A stretch of DNA of 50,760 nt from Silene noctiflora (GCA_009801015.1 VHZZ01002481.1:37201-87960), one strand, 5' to 3'. Shown: positions 11,107 through 22,871, numbered from the stretch's first letter. Numbers and translations are program-made. The notes: generated from the sequence alone by a model not told the origin.

Positions 11107-11887
11107 ACAAAGTGGTTCAATGAGGTTATTGATCATATTCCCTGTATTTTGCTTGTTCAATGATCATGTCAACAACTATCTAGTACAAACTGTATTTTTT
11201 TCCCTTTTTTGGTAGATTCATGTTATGTGAATCACTTTAGCTGCAAAATTATAAGTAGCTAAATTTTGAAGTTTAAATTTGGGTGAAAAAATCTTGATTA
11301 TGGTGAAACTTTTCAAATTATTTGATTGAAGACAGTTTTATACTGAAATAGGTTGTAGGATATGTTGTTATTTTTGAGACTGTTGTGATCGAAGGCTACA
11401 AATACGGGCATGAGACAGTTTTTCTTAGCAAGGTATCGGAAATGACTGGAAAAAGTCCGGAGGATCGTAACCATGTACCACGCACCCACGTGGCGTAGAA
11501 CTATAGAAGTAGTCCTATGAATTTTTGCTTGATGATCTCCTGACGAAGATGTTGGCAACTGTTAATTATTTGTACCAAAGAACTCTTTGAAGTGGGGGAT
11601 GGTTAGTGACATTGTATGAACAGGAATCGCAAGTCTTTATGCAAATGAATGAATTATCGAAAGTTTTCATTCACAACTTATACGTTAATATGAGATGGAA
11701 TGGAATAATCTCTAAGGTTCTTAAAAAATTCAAGAGTCTAGATGACTTGTAATAAGCTCGCTACTCATACACAATTTGTTGGTTTTGCGATATTTTGATA
11801 TTGTGTGATCTCTCACTTTATGTCCCACTCCTGTTTTTTGTTTCAATATTAAAGTACATTGTTCTGGATTCTTCAGAGGAATACATC

Positions 11888-14462
11888 ATGGCAGATGACA
11901 ATCATGAAGAAGTAAATCGCCTGCGTGGTCTTGTGGTAAAACTTGCCAAAGAGATTGACTACAAGAACCATTTACTGATGGAAAAGGAAGGTTTAAGTCT
12001 TGAAAAGTTTGCCACAATGAGCTGTTTAATGGAAGAGAAAGATAGACTCCTTGCTGAAAGGTCTGAAGTGATAGGTTCATTGATGGCACAAAAATACAGG
12101 CTGCATGAAGCTTATATCGAAGGTGATCGTATCATTAACTTTTTCATTCTCGGTTGTATGATATAACCAGTTTTTTGAAGATGTATATTGTTCAAGTCTT
12201 CATCACATCTTGGGTTAAATAATGGAGTTCTATTACTCATTAGCTGTGTGCCTTATTTCTATGGTTAAAAACAACTGGATGCAGTAAAAGTTTTAGTTCT
12301 GTTAATTTTCAAAATATTTTCCTTGCTGCAATTTCTGATTAGAGTGACTTGGTGTAATAGTAAGAAAGCTTAATCTTATCGCACCAATGTGTATCGAAAT
12401 TAGTATATGAGTTTTATTCCCTTGTGTCTTGACACAATCATGAGTTTTTGATGCATATTTTGCAGCGGATATTTGTCATCTGTGTTGATACTGTGACATC
12501 TTTTTGAAATTGAAGGAAATTGGTCAATAGGTTGTAGTATTATATCTTGATCGGCTGTCATTTGATGCAATTCTCGACACAATTCTCATTATGGGTCATT
12601 CAGAACAACCTCTTTGTATTATTGGCACCAGGGGTATCCGACCACCCTTCCCCGCCTTTTGTTGGAGCCCTTTGTTAATTGAGGTAATGTTGTTTCTCTG
12701 AACATCCAGGGATGCAAAATTTTGAAGATGTTAAGCTAGAACTGAAGAAGGCTAGGCATGATTTGGAGGTTGAAAAGAGTAAACAGAATCAATCAACAAG
12801 GGAATTGGTGAAATATCAGGCAGGCATTAATGAGGGGCTAGGAGTTGTGACCACCAACTGTCTAAGTATCAGAGACGAAGTGAATGAGCAGTCTGAAGCT
12901 ATGATTAAGACGACGGAAGACAAACAGAGGCCACTAAAGCAATTGGAAATGGGCACTATTTTGACAGGTGAGAAAGACATGCTTCTTAATGAGAAGCATG
13001 CTACCATTGGCAAATTGATGGCACCGGTCCATAGAGACGGATCAGCTGTTAGGAATTTTTTTCGCTCATGTACTTGTACATTACCGAAAGAAAAGTGTGT
13101 TTTACTTTTACATAGTAGGGTAGGTGAGTTATTTCACGAGTATGATGTCGCATACTCCTAGACAACTCACTGGTAGACTTAACATAACTGTCCGGACACG
13201 AATTGACCTGACCATAAGACTCCAACACAAATTGACTAATTTGAAACAAAACCCTTCATACTTCATAGCTATGATCTGAAAATGATCCGTTTGACCTGAC
13301 CTGTAACCAGTGACCGAAAATACATGAATTTAAAGAGATCTGTATCCAAAAGGGCTCGATAAAGTGCACCCATTATGACTCAACCCTTAATGACCCGACC
13401 CAAACCCAACACAAATGATGTGTTTTTTTACGAGTCAGCGGTTTTAGCAACACATCTCAAAGATATGATAGGGTGCCAATAAATGATACTTCAATATTAT
13501 TTAGGGTACTACACAGTTTTTTGTAAAATAATTTTTAATATTGATAAGAAGAGTTCATTTAACCCCTGAACATATTTTATTTACGTTTTTGTCGTTTAGA
13601 AGTCCCTTGGGGTATATCAGGCAATGCTTGCATTTATCATTGTGTTTTGTTGTTTCACATTTATAATATTTTGTAGGGAAGAGAAAAATTCAGTGCAGGA
13701 GGCAACCATTTGAGAAGTTATGTTACTTGTGTACTGAGCCGCCATACAAACTGGAGGAGCTCGAGAAGCAAACCAAGCAACTCCAGGATAGAAATGACAA
13801 TCTGCGTATCATGATCAAGACAGAAAGTATGGACTATGATTTCGGATCCCCGTCCTATCCAGTGGAGCCACTCAGAAAGAAGTTCAAGGATTCAAAGTCT
13901 CAAAATGCTAAGGAGCAAACTAGCTCAGTGATGGAAAAAGGAAAGGTAAATTTCCAAACCATCTACTCCGTAATACAAGCTTTACCAGATTTTTATGCCG
14001 GTCATTTTAAGAAGCAACAAGTCTTTTGAGAGATCGTCTCATGGTTTTTAAGTGTGAGACAAATCCATCTGACTAAAAAATCCACCCACTTACCCACAAA
14101 AAGAAAACTGAATAAAGTCATAATATCCCATAACCATCCCATTATACGAGTCATTCTTGTGATGATCTCATCAAGATTGCCTTACATGAGAATTTGTGTC
14201 TCTGAAGAACTAAAGTGCTATATACAGCCAAGCACTGAAGCGCTAAGCCATGCCTTTCCAAATCATCTCTCTATCATACTCAATGTTTCGGGAAAGATAT
14301 GAGCCACTGTTCATAGTATATCCTGTTGGAAAAGCTTGAGGACATGATAAAGAACTCATATTATGTTAAAAGTTGCGGTCTTTCTAATTTAAAAGCGAAA
14401 TTGATCGGTGGGTGCAGGCTACTTGTGGTGAAAGAGATGAAGTTCCGAAGGAGGAGGTGTGA
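11888..14462 (+). pseudogene. Degenerate FDM-like paralog 2: coiled coil only, no XS and no XH
   Basis: Exons: 11888-12122, 12710-12967 (or to 13123), 13677-13945 and 14418-14510, the last with an in-frame TGA at 14460-14462. The product would be 268 aa, or 320 aa with the later donor; both donors keep frame. Residues 1-79 (MADDNHEEVNRLRGLVVKLA, then IDYKNHLLMEKE, ending RLHEAYIEG) match the start of gene 3 and the coiled coil after XS in gene 1. Exon 3 encodes a charged segment with PYKLEELEKQTKQLQDR that I do not recognise. No zf-XS or XS precedes it and no XH exon follows in the 1.3 kb before gene 3. Past the TGA the frame stays open for 16 codons to a donor at 14511, so this looks like a coding exon that gained a stop. 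It could also be a short expressed coiled-coil protein. Confidence 0.65.
12620..12692 (+). repeat. SINE-like 3' tail
   Basis: The segment has GGGGTATCCGACCACCCTTC, then TTGGAGCCCTTTGTTAATTG and ends GGTAATGTTGTTT. Plant SINEs often end in a GCGGGAGCCTTTG...GTAATGTTGTTGTT block. It ends about 17 bp before the acceptor of exon 2 of gene 2. Similar tails lie at 14995-15092 and 18200-18252. Confidence 0.45.
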
Positions 14463-14510
14463 AAATTTGAAAAGGACAAGCATGCTGCGAGTAATAAGGC
14501 AATTTCTAAG

Positions 14511-15769
14511 GTAACATAGTTATAGAGTAGAGAGTTCAAGAAACTTTGTAGAAGTTGAACATCGATGAAAGTTTGCACCAGCATTTCTTCAGAACTTTCG
14601 ATCTTCAAAATCTTTGTAAGACAGCGTGACTGCGTGAGTTACAGTTTATTAATACATGCATTGCAGAAGTCTATGGCTGATATCACGTATTGCTGAACCA
14701 TTGTTTTTACGCTTTCAAGTTTAAGAATCGATGGCCAAAAATATTTATTCATCCCATCTTGTCATTAGCCAAAGTATCATCTCAACTGAAAAGGCCAGGC
14801 ATCTTACAACCTGTAATTTTCTCCTATTCTGCTTCTCTTGTATATCTATTTTCAATGAAGCCAGAGACTCGCTATTCTTTGACCTCGGAACTTGATGGAA
14901 TAATGTTAAATGAGTCAATAACCGACTGCACTTTATATATTGTGAAGTAGCAGTCTATTAATGCTACTTTTGATGCAACGTTCATTATAGGGTTATCTAA
15001 AAACATCTTGTGTAAGGTTGCGTACAATCAACCCCCTTACCTTAACATAAGCGGGAGCCTTTGAGGCTTTGGGTTAATGTTGTTATTTTTAATTATGCCT
15101 CTCGTGTGTGTGTGTCAAAATATTTTACGACGCTGTCTTTTGTGAAACCAATCCATTAATCCTATAATTAAATAAGTTGCCGTGAGTTCTCCTATTTATG
15201 ACAAACTATATGATCCATTATAGATAGCAGTTTTATGGCGTACCATTGCGAGCGTAACAGTAGATCGTCAAGAGTTATTCTTTTTTTTTTACCGCCTTTG
15301 TGTTTTGGATTTGGATTGGTCTTACACATGAAACCGTCTCATACAAGACTTGCGTATATAGAGAGCAGTTTGGATAATAGTTCCTTCTCTCGGGAACTGA
15401 ACAACTGCAGCAGGTCTCTCCGGCCAGATGATCTGACAAAACTGTTCCGAAAATTGATTACAGCCATTCAAATATTGAAAGATCAGTGCCTATAGTCACA
15501 AGTGTCCACATCTAGCCTAAGGAGTGTAGAATGAAACCTCGTCACTTACATATTTTCCCAACTGGACTTCATTTTCTGAATTGTCAGTCATTACTCATTA
15601 CTGTACTGAAAATGCTTTTCTTCAGCCCACTCTTTCTTTCCCTTGTACTATTTCTGTCCTTTTTTTTAAAGCTTTCTTCATGCCATTTAAGTGAACTGAC
15701 TTAATGTTTCCTGACTTTATAATAAAGTTAAGTGCTATACTTTACAAGCTTTCACTTAATATTTTGCAG
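14511..15769 (+). other. Intergenic region between FDM-like paralogs 2 and 3
   Basis: No XH exon or other coding was found. It contains a SINE-like tail (14995-15092) and a fragment near 15327-15352 with the CCGTCTCATACAAGACT motif seen in several places here. The acceptor AATATTTTGCAG ending at 15769 implies a leader intron for gene 3, but I could not place its leader exon. Confidence 0.5.
14995..15092 (+). repeat. SINE-like 3' tail (Au-SINE type)
   Basis: The order AAAAACATCTTGTGTAAGG, TTGCGTACAATCAACCCCC, AAGCGGGAGCCTTTGAGGC, GGGTTAATGTTGTTATT follows the 3' half of Au-like plant SINEs as I know them. I did not find box A and box B of a pol III promoter upstream, so only the tail is supported. 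Confidence 0.55.
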
Positions 15770-15799
15770 TTCATTCTGTATTACAAGCAAGTTTTGAAG

Positions 15800-18017
15800 A
15801 TGGCGGACATCGACTGTGAGAATGAGATTAAAAAACTAAGAAGCCTTGTGGTGAGACTTGCAGGGGAGATTGACTACAAAAACCTTTTGTTGATGGAAAA
15901 AGATGAAAACAATGCTAATCTCTTGGACAGCTTAACGAAAGAAAAGAGGTTACTGGTTGAGAGATCTTCTACTGTCAGTGTTTTGCTTTCTGAGGTTGCG
16001 GAAAAAAATAAATTGATTGATGAGAAATCCGGAGCCATTACTAGGCTGACAGAAGAGAAAGAACTGCTAGTTCACGAGAAAAGCACGGTTATGAATATAT
16101 TGAACGAAAAGCAACAGAAACTTGATGAAATTTCTGAAGGCATTAGTTTGTTGATAGCTCAGAACTCCGAGAAAGACATTGTGATTGCAGAGAAAGAACA
16201 ACTGCTTAACGAAATATCAGAATCTCTGAACTTGTTGAAAGTGGAAAAAGAAAAGGTGCGTAGTGAAAAAGATGCTGAGATATGTGCATTGATGGTACAA
16301 AATTCAGAGAAAGAGAAGGTTATTGACGAGATTTCTGCTGCTGTTAGAGACCTTATGGCGGAGAAGGATGACTGGGCTGAAGCTTATCTAAAAGGTAAGT
16401 AGTTGATTAAAAACTGATTTCCCTTTGTTTAACAATTGAGTTTTGATTATTCTTTATCCTTATTATTTAATTTGCATATTTCTGGGACCATGTTAAGAAA
16501 TTCAGAAAAAATAAATACACGAGACTGCTTTACATTTGACACTTACCCATGACTCCATAGGCCCTATAGTTAAATGAAGAATCGATAAGGATTTGGTTGA
16601 TTCATTGTGAGACCGTCTAATAGAAGACTGGCTCCAAGAATTAGCGCACAAATTATCTACTGAACAAGAAAATTTATTGGCCTTAACTTTGATGATATTG
16701 ATGATATTAGCACGTTCGATAGTCATATCCTGTATATTTCTTTGATGAATGATAATTAACATATTTAATGGAAGTGTGGACTTGCTTAAGCACAGAAGCA
16801 TTTGAACTGTTCTGCACATCAGTGCATCTGTTGAATGCACTCTCTAGTCTTTACGATGTTTTGTAGAACAGCTTCAGTGACTAACTATATATACTTTCTA
16901 CACCGTTTGTCAGAGTCTATAAGGATTGAGAATATGAAGCTAGAAATTGGGAAGCTTCAGCGACACATGGAATCTGAAAAGAAAGAACTGGAAATGCTGA
17001 AGAAAGAGCATAACAAAACTGTGCAAGAAACTGAACCTGCAGAACCGCTTATGATTCAAGAATCGGAAGAATTGAGAAGTGAGGTTAGGTTACTTAAAAA
17101 AGAAGTAGACGAAAAGGAAGAATTACTGCAGAGCATGGAGACGGACAACCGAACTATGATGATCAAAGAGCTCAGAAGTAACCAAGAGCTGCAAGCTGCT
17201 CGCAGAGTTGCTGTTGAAGTATTGTTCTTACAATCACTCACTTCATTAAAGCTCAATTTGGTTTGATTGAAAATATTTTCAGGAGAAAACAAGTTTCAAT
17301 GGAAAATGATTTTGAAGAAAACAGTCTTCCATTTTTTTGTGTCTTTTTTTTATTTGTACAAAGCATACATGCATTAATTTATGCCTAATTTTGAATCTTC
17401 CGTCTTTGTACAGAGCTTTCAGACCATCCAGAGACCACGAGCGAATATTGGGATCAAAAGAGTTGGGGAAATCTGCCAAAAAGCTTTCAGAGATGCATGT
17501 TGCAAGAGGTTTCAGGACGGGAAGTGGGACGATGAATTCGGACACTGGGAAGAGAAGTCTATGGAATTATGCTCCTTGTGGCAAAACAAAATAAGTGACC
17601 CTGGGTGGCAACCCTTGAAGCATGAAGACGTCAATGGCAAACTAACTGTATTTTGCTTAAAATCTTGCAATCACCTCTTTTAGACTATTTACGCATGTCG
17701 TTCTAATTGCAATCACCGCTTTTAAACTATTTACGCCTCCAATATTATTGCATTATGATACTAATATTTTCTGTGTGATGTATCCTATACAGGAGGTGAT
17801 AGATGAAAATGATCAAACCCTGGAAGAGCTGAGGGAAGAATGGGGAGATGAAGCCTACAAAAGCGTAGTTGAGGCATTGCTAGGACTGAACGAATACAAT
17901 GCAAGTGGGAGGTATCCTGTTTCCGAGGTTTGGAACTATAAAGAGAACAGAAGAGCCACTCTAGGAGAGGTGATACAGTATGTGATCAAGCAGTGGAAAA
18001 TTCACAAGAAAAAATGA
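15800..18017 (+). CDS. XS-less FDM-like paralog 3: coiled coil plus XH domain
   Basis: Four coding exons: 15800-16394, 16914-17218, 17414-17647 and 17793-18017. They join in frame to 452 aa with intron phases 1, 0 and 0, matching the corresponding introns of gene 1. Residues 1-300 are almost all coiled coil, with repeated modules such as EKNKLIDEKSGAI, EKDIVIAEKEQLL and EKEKVIDEISAAV. Residues about 310-448 are the XH domain (IGIKRVGEICQKAFRDACC, MELCSLWQNKISDPGWQPL, then EVIDENDQTLEELREEWGDE and SGRYPVSEVWNYKENRRATL). zf-XS and XS are absent; the start MADIDCENEIKKLRSLVVRL lies where gene 1 already has coiled coil. By analogy with FDM/IDN2 it should dimerise through coiled coil and XH but not bind RNA through XS. 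It may be a partner or competitor of gene 1, which is inference. No stops or frameshifts were seen. Confidence 0.85.
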
Positions 18018-18199
18018 GGTGCAAGAATCCTGATTAGGTTTCCATTTCGATGGAGCTAATGTTTTATAGTCTAGTTCAGCTTTTGCATATCATGGAATAA
18101 ATCAAAGTAGCTTGTGCGACTGACTGCACGCACTTCTTTCCTAGTGAAGTAAGAGTGTTTCGTGTAATTCTCAGCGCATCATGAGTCATTCGTGAATAC

Positions 18200-18252
18200 T
18201 TAGACAAGATTGCGTATATGGGTGAGAACCATTGAGGCAATGTTGTTATTAT
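18200..18252 (+). repeat. SINE-like 3' tail, degenerate
   Basis: AAGATTGCGTATATGGGTGA, then GAACCATTGAGGCAATGTTG and TTATTA, parallels the tail at 14995-15092. It is the third such tail in the FDM-like cluster. Confidence 0.35.
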
Positions 18253-18288
18253 ATGAATCCTTAGTAGACTACTTTCCCAGTTGCCTGG

Positions 18289-18290
<2 letters not shown>

Positions 18291-18356
<66 letters not shown>
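18291..18356. repeat. (AT)33 microsatellite
   Basis: A perfect AT dinucleotide run of 66 bp lies 3' of FDM-like gene 3. Confidence 0.97.
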
Positions 18357-18360
<4 letters not shown>

Positions 18361-18744
18361 ACTCCGTTTGTAATGTGAGTTTGTCTGTGTAATTCTCAAG
18401 TTTCAATCTTTCAATCTTAGGACACGTTAACATATGTAATTGCATCGTTTTATTGTTACCAAAAAAAATTAAAAAAATAAAATAAATAAATAGGACGAAT
18501 ATAGGAGGCTTCACAAAATCTTAAATGTGACCAACCTTTATTGGCCACCTTCATTTCATTCCTTGACTATATTTCCCTTAAATTAACTATATAAAAAAAC
18601 AAATAAGAACAAGATAATTGAAAAGGCAAAAACACCCCCGATATCCTCCCTCCCACTATCCTCAAGCCAAGGGAACCAAAAACAGTTAAAAACAGAGACA
18701 ACATAAGGGGTCTATTTGGTAATTGATGACTACGTAAGTTTAAC

Positions 18745-21310
18745 TTAAACCCTAAAGTTCTTGCCAATGAAGGTTTGTCCAAATTGCCAATTGGCTGGGG
18801 CGACGTTCCAAGAAGTTAAAGTGCGTCCGTCACTGCCTGTGACCCTAAACGAGAGTGCTTGACCAATCAGAACCGCGTTCGACTGCCAGTTTTGACCCCA
18901 ATTACGGCTCATGCTTGTCCATTGTGACTTCGAACCTTTGACGTTTACCATATCAATGTCACCCGCACCTGCTACGTTAGTGATCAAAACCAGATTAAAG
19001 TAACGGAAGCCGTTGATTGTGAATCTGATACCACCTTGCTTTCTACATGGGACCCTGCATAATACACAATTAATTTGCTCAACTTATGTACTTACGTGAT
19101 TACGTGAATACAAATTCTCATTTAAAACGGGTCAAGTATCATACCATTTGTATAGATAAGGTAAATATATTGGTTTTTTCTATGTGATTTTATATACACA
19201 AGTACTGTAATAAGGGAGATTTACTGGTACGTAAAATTACAAAGATCATGTCATTTTTCAAGCTCTTAAACATAGAATAGTTTTATAGTACCATACTTTA
19301 TTAAGCATATGATACCATTGTTATATTAACCTTGTCATATTAACATTTTTGAATTTTGAGTGGGAATTAAGCATTGAATTTGTACTATACCTTATCTTTC
19401 ATCATCATCATTATTCATTAGTACTATCTAATTATGGGATGATACCATATATATAGGGTACGGACTTCAGTATAATGGAGGACACGTTTAAATTTGTCTA
19501 TATTCTAGGACAGGCTAAAAATTAATGTCATATAGTAACAAGAGACAAGGCATTAAGTCATTAACATAAACCTATTAATTTGGGAAATGCCAAACAAAAT
19601 TAGGAACTTTAAGAGAAAAGGAAGGACAAGAATGAAAAAAGAGACGTTCTCGGGTTGTATCAAAATTAAATCATATTGTATAAGTTGTAAGTCTCGCATA
19701 TAAAACCTTGTTTTCTATATGACTATATGTAGGGATATCGTGATCAATTCAATAGAACGATAACATTGCTTGAGTAAATTTTGAAAAGACCGAAAACTGC
19801 ACAAAAATGTCTGATGAAAACACAAATTTGTTGCACAAAGATACATACATTCTCTAAGTGTGAGATTTAATTACGGAGTAACTTATTAGGAATTGGGGAG
19901 CCCAAACAATTTTGTCACTTATGCCAACCGCGTTTACTTTGTTTCATCTTGGATTGGACATGATATTATCGTAAGTTAGCTTTTAAAGAGATTGTCACCA
20001 TTAATATTATTTGAGATCACACCTATAACACACTGCAAAATAAAATTAAATAAAAAGATATCATAAGAATTGATCGACAACAAAAAAAAGACAATTCTCC
20101 ATTAAGTCATTGGTAAAGTTAATGCAACATCAACAATAAAATCAGCCGTATTTACTATTTATATTCATTTTATACACTGACACTATACTTAAATTACAAA
20201 TTTATTCAAAAATAAATGATCATTTCATTTAAATCGAGCATTTATTTACAAATGTCACGCACTAATTGGCCAATTTATTACGGTAGATTAAATGATATCC
20301 TTGATCACGTTCCAAAGGCCTGAAGAAGCTAAATTCTCGTAAGACATTTTCACGACTTTTACAAATTCTAGAATAATACGGTCCAATTTTATAAAAAATA
20401 TGCTCATTTAGTGCTAATAAATGAGTTTTTTTTATATAATGGGATCATCTCACGATATAAAACCGTCTCACACAGAAGTTATTGTTAGCCATATGCAGGG
20501 TAAATAAGGCAGTCTCTCAAAAGTATTGTTATTTCAAAAAAACAGCTGATAAATGGCAAAAGAACTCGAAAATAGAAAACAGAGCAAAATAAAAAAAAAA
20601 CAGAGATAGTTGGTCATACCGGCGAAAAGCAACAGGGACAATGCCAGCACGATACTCAGCGATCTTAAGAAAGATTGGCATAGCAAGGTCGAAATGGGAG
20701 CGGGGAGGGTTACACCACCCACCATTATCGCTAGGCAAGGCGTAGTTAGGCGGGCAGAAATTGGTGGCAGTAATGAAGATTGACGGACTGCCTGGATGAC
20801 ACCAACGCGGATCATTTGCGCACTTGAGCTCAAAGCAGGCTCCGCAACTCTTCCCGCTGTTGAACAGGGCAGTGCTCAATGCGGCTGTGTTAACCCCGTA
20901 CCCTTGGCTGTACAAGTTTCCGTATCCACATGCTCCCCCTACATACACCAACATCCAAATAGTACCTTAAATTTGGTTCAATACTCGTAAGAATGTTACT
21001 CCGTATTAGTTATATATGGTTTCTAGTCGTCCGTACACTCTGGTTTGGAATGTCTTAATTGTTGCGAAGAGATTAATTAACGTGTACGGGCCACTAGAAA
21101 TCATGATTAAGACATTCCAAACCGAACGTATAGAAATGTGAATAAGGGAAGTAAGAAGGTACCCATGGTTCCAGAGGCATCAGAGCCGCCATAGAAAGTG
21201 GCATGGGCGCTTTGCCAAGCACCTCCAGTATAGACGGTCGGGTTTGTAGCGTAAATAAGAGAGAAAAGAGAAGAAATAAAGAGAGTTATAAGAAGGATAA
21301 TGGTAACCAT
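18745..21310 (-). CDS. Alpha-expansin (EXPA), secreted cell-wall loosening protein
   Basis: Three exons on the minus strand: 21310-21163, 20938-20620 and 19054-18745, joining to 258 aa, the usual EXPA length. Residues 1-21 ([20 protein letters not shown] and A) are a signal peptide. Domain 1 (six-stranded double-psi barrel, GH45-like) has [46 protein letters not shown] and HFD at 131-133 next to WCNPP. Domain 2 (CBM63, cellulose-binding) starts after [16 protein letters not shown] and contains the conserved aromatics in [12 protein letters not shown] and [16 protein letters not shown]. Expansins loosen cellulose-hemicellulose contacts at acid pH without hydrolysis, driving wall extension. Splice phases are 1 and 2, and both introns are GT-AG. 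Intron 2 is long (1565 bp). No defects were seen; the subgroup within EXPA is not assigned. Confidence 0.96.
19055..20619 (-). other. Long intron 2 of the expansin gene
   Basis: 1565 bp of AT-rich intron without a visible gene. Near 20450-20480 it has an AAAACCGTCTCACACAGAAG phrase, part of a short repeat family whose GAGACGGT core recurs at about 14030, 15330, 16610 and 20505. Confidence 0.6.
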
Positions 21311-21399
21311 TGATAAGAGTGGGAGTAAGGTGTGGGAGTGGTAAAGGAAGTATAGAGTTGAAGGTATGAGATGGTGGGAACAAGGGATAGGCAGAGTAG

Positions 21400-21407
21400 T
21401 ATTTATA
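21400..21407 (-). promoter_or_regulatory. TATA box of the expansin gene
   Basis: The minus strand reads TATAAATA here, 90 bp upstream of the ATG at 21310, so a start near 21375 would give a leader of about 65 nt. Confidence 0.7.
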
Positions 21408-21408
21408 A

Positions 21409-21424
21409 GGGGGGGGGGGGGGGG
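21409..21424. repeat. G16 homopolymer just upstream of the expansin TATA box
   Basis: Sixteen consecutive G on the plus strand (C on the coding strand) lie one base upstream of the TATA box. A run this long in this position is unusual and could be length-variable or affected by sequencing error. Confidence 0.9.
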
Positions 21425-22555
21425 ATTAGAGTTGATTTTCTACTCATAATTAATGCGGTTTGGTCACTCTACTCTTTGTTCAAGTTCGAGGGTGTGATTA
21501 ATTTTCTTTGGATTTTTGTTTTTGTTAGCTTATTTGTTTCAACATTTTTTAATTAGATACAGGATAAATTTAAGAAAATAAAGTTGCGTTATCTATAATT
21601 AGATGGTATAGAGTTTTAATAGGATGATATTGAGTTTTAGTACCATTATCTCATATTCCTATTATTATCTTTTACCACTCCTTTTCATTAACATGACGGC
21701 ATCGCATGAGTTATGAAAAACAAATATGATAACATAATACTTTTAAAAATAAGTTATTTGTATGCATATAGTCAAAACCTAATTTGGCAAAAAATTGACC
21801 ATGTACTATAAAAAATTGGCAAACCAAAAATTTATATAATTGAACTGTTAATTTTAAAAATGGACATTAATCTAATTGTTATTAGTATATTGTACTATGT
21901 AGGCAGTAAACAAAATTATTGCTAGATAATTTAAATTTCAAATTAAAGGAGAATGATCGCGTATATTGTATTAGCAAAATTTATTCCTTAAATTAATACT
22001 TCATAATCAACATTCACATTGCGAATTTTGCATGTAGAGTATTTTACGCGGTGCTAATTAAATTAATATTCGCTTCATTTCATTTGAATTTTTAAACTTG
22101 CAGAATATGAGATATAGTTATATAGTTTGTAAATTGTAGTGAATATAGTAACTTGAGCGAGTAATATAGTGAATAGTAAAAAATGAAGGTATCTTAAAGG
22201 GTAATTTAAGGTAGATGAAGAATAATTATACTCAATTAGTTGTTGGTAAGCTACTTATTAAGATTCCGAAAACCATACTCTTACGATTTGTCGGGCTAAG
22301 ATTAAAATCAAGGGTAAATTTGGAATAGAAAGCATAAAAGTGAGAGAGGTTATAGACTCACTCTAGTAGTATAGTACTATAGTGGGGTGGGACTTCAGAC
22401 TTGGCACGAAAATGGAAGACCGTGGCTATTAAGTCACTACAAGGGGTTGATAGCCAAATACGATTCCCGCTTTGCTTCACCTACAAGTTGTCTGGTATGG
22501 TAATCCAAGTTTCAAACTTTCGTTTTACACAAAATTCTGGTATGGTAACCTTATA
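21425..22555. other. Intergenic AT-rich sequence upstream of the expansin gene
   Basis: No gene or well-bounded element is visible. It presumably includes the distal promoter of the expansin gene. Confidence 0.5.
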
Positions 22556-22871
22556 CTCCCTCCTATCCGCTATTTTCTTCCCTATTTCCTAAAACGGATT
22601 ATTCAGGTTTTCTTCTCCTTTCTATTTTTGGTAACAATTTACTCTTATTTTATTCATCCCTCTCTCCTATCACAAACCTCACCCAACACTTTTACTCTTA
22701 TTTTATTCATTCCTCTCTCTTATCACCAAACCCCACCAACTTTTTTACTCTTATTTTATTCCTACCTCTCTACAATCCCCCAACCCCACATTTTCTTTTA
22801 TCAATATAATACTCCCTCCCTTAATCTTCGTGCCCACTTGAAAGGGGAAGAAGATAGTGGATGGGAGGGAG
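22556..22871. mobile_element. Composite Stowaway-like MITE with internal tandem repeats
   Basis: The unit starts CTCCCTCCTATCCG after TA (22554-22555) and ends GGATGGGAGGGAG before TA (22872-22873). A smaller nested unit begins at 22812 (CTCCCTCCCTTAATC, preceded by TA) and shares the right end. Between them a phrase TTTACTCTTATTTTATTC followed by CTCTC recurs three times at spacings of about 55 bp (near 22638, 22690 and 22745). Confidence 0.6.

Noticed and set aside
14326-14514. 62-codon open frame across the last exon of paralog 2
   Set aside because: It runs in a different frame and through intron sequence; the frame that continues from the splice junction is the one with the TGA at 14460.
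18210-18392. Plus-strand open frame with alternating Tyr-Ile
   Set aside because: It is the translation of the (AT)33 microsatellite.
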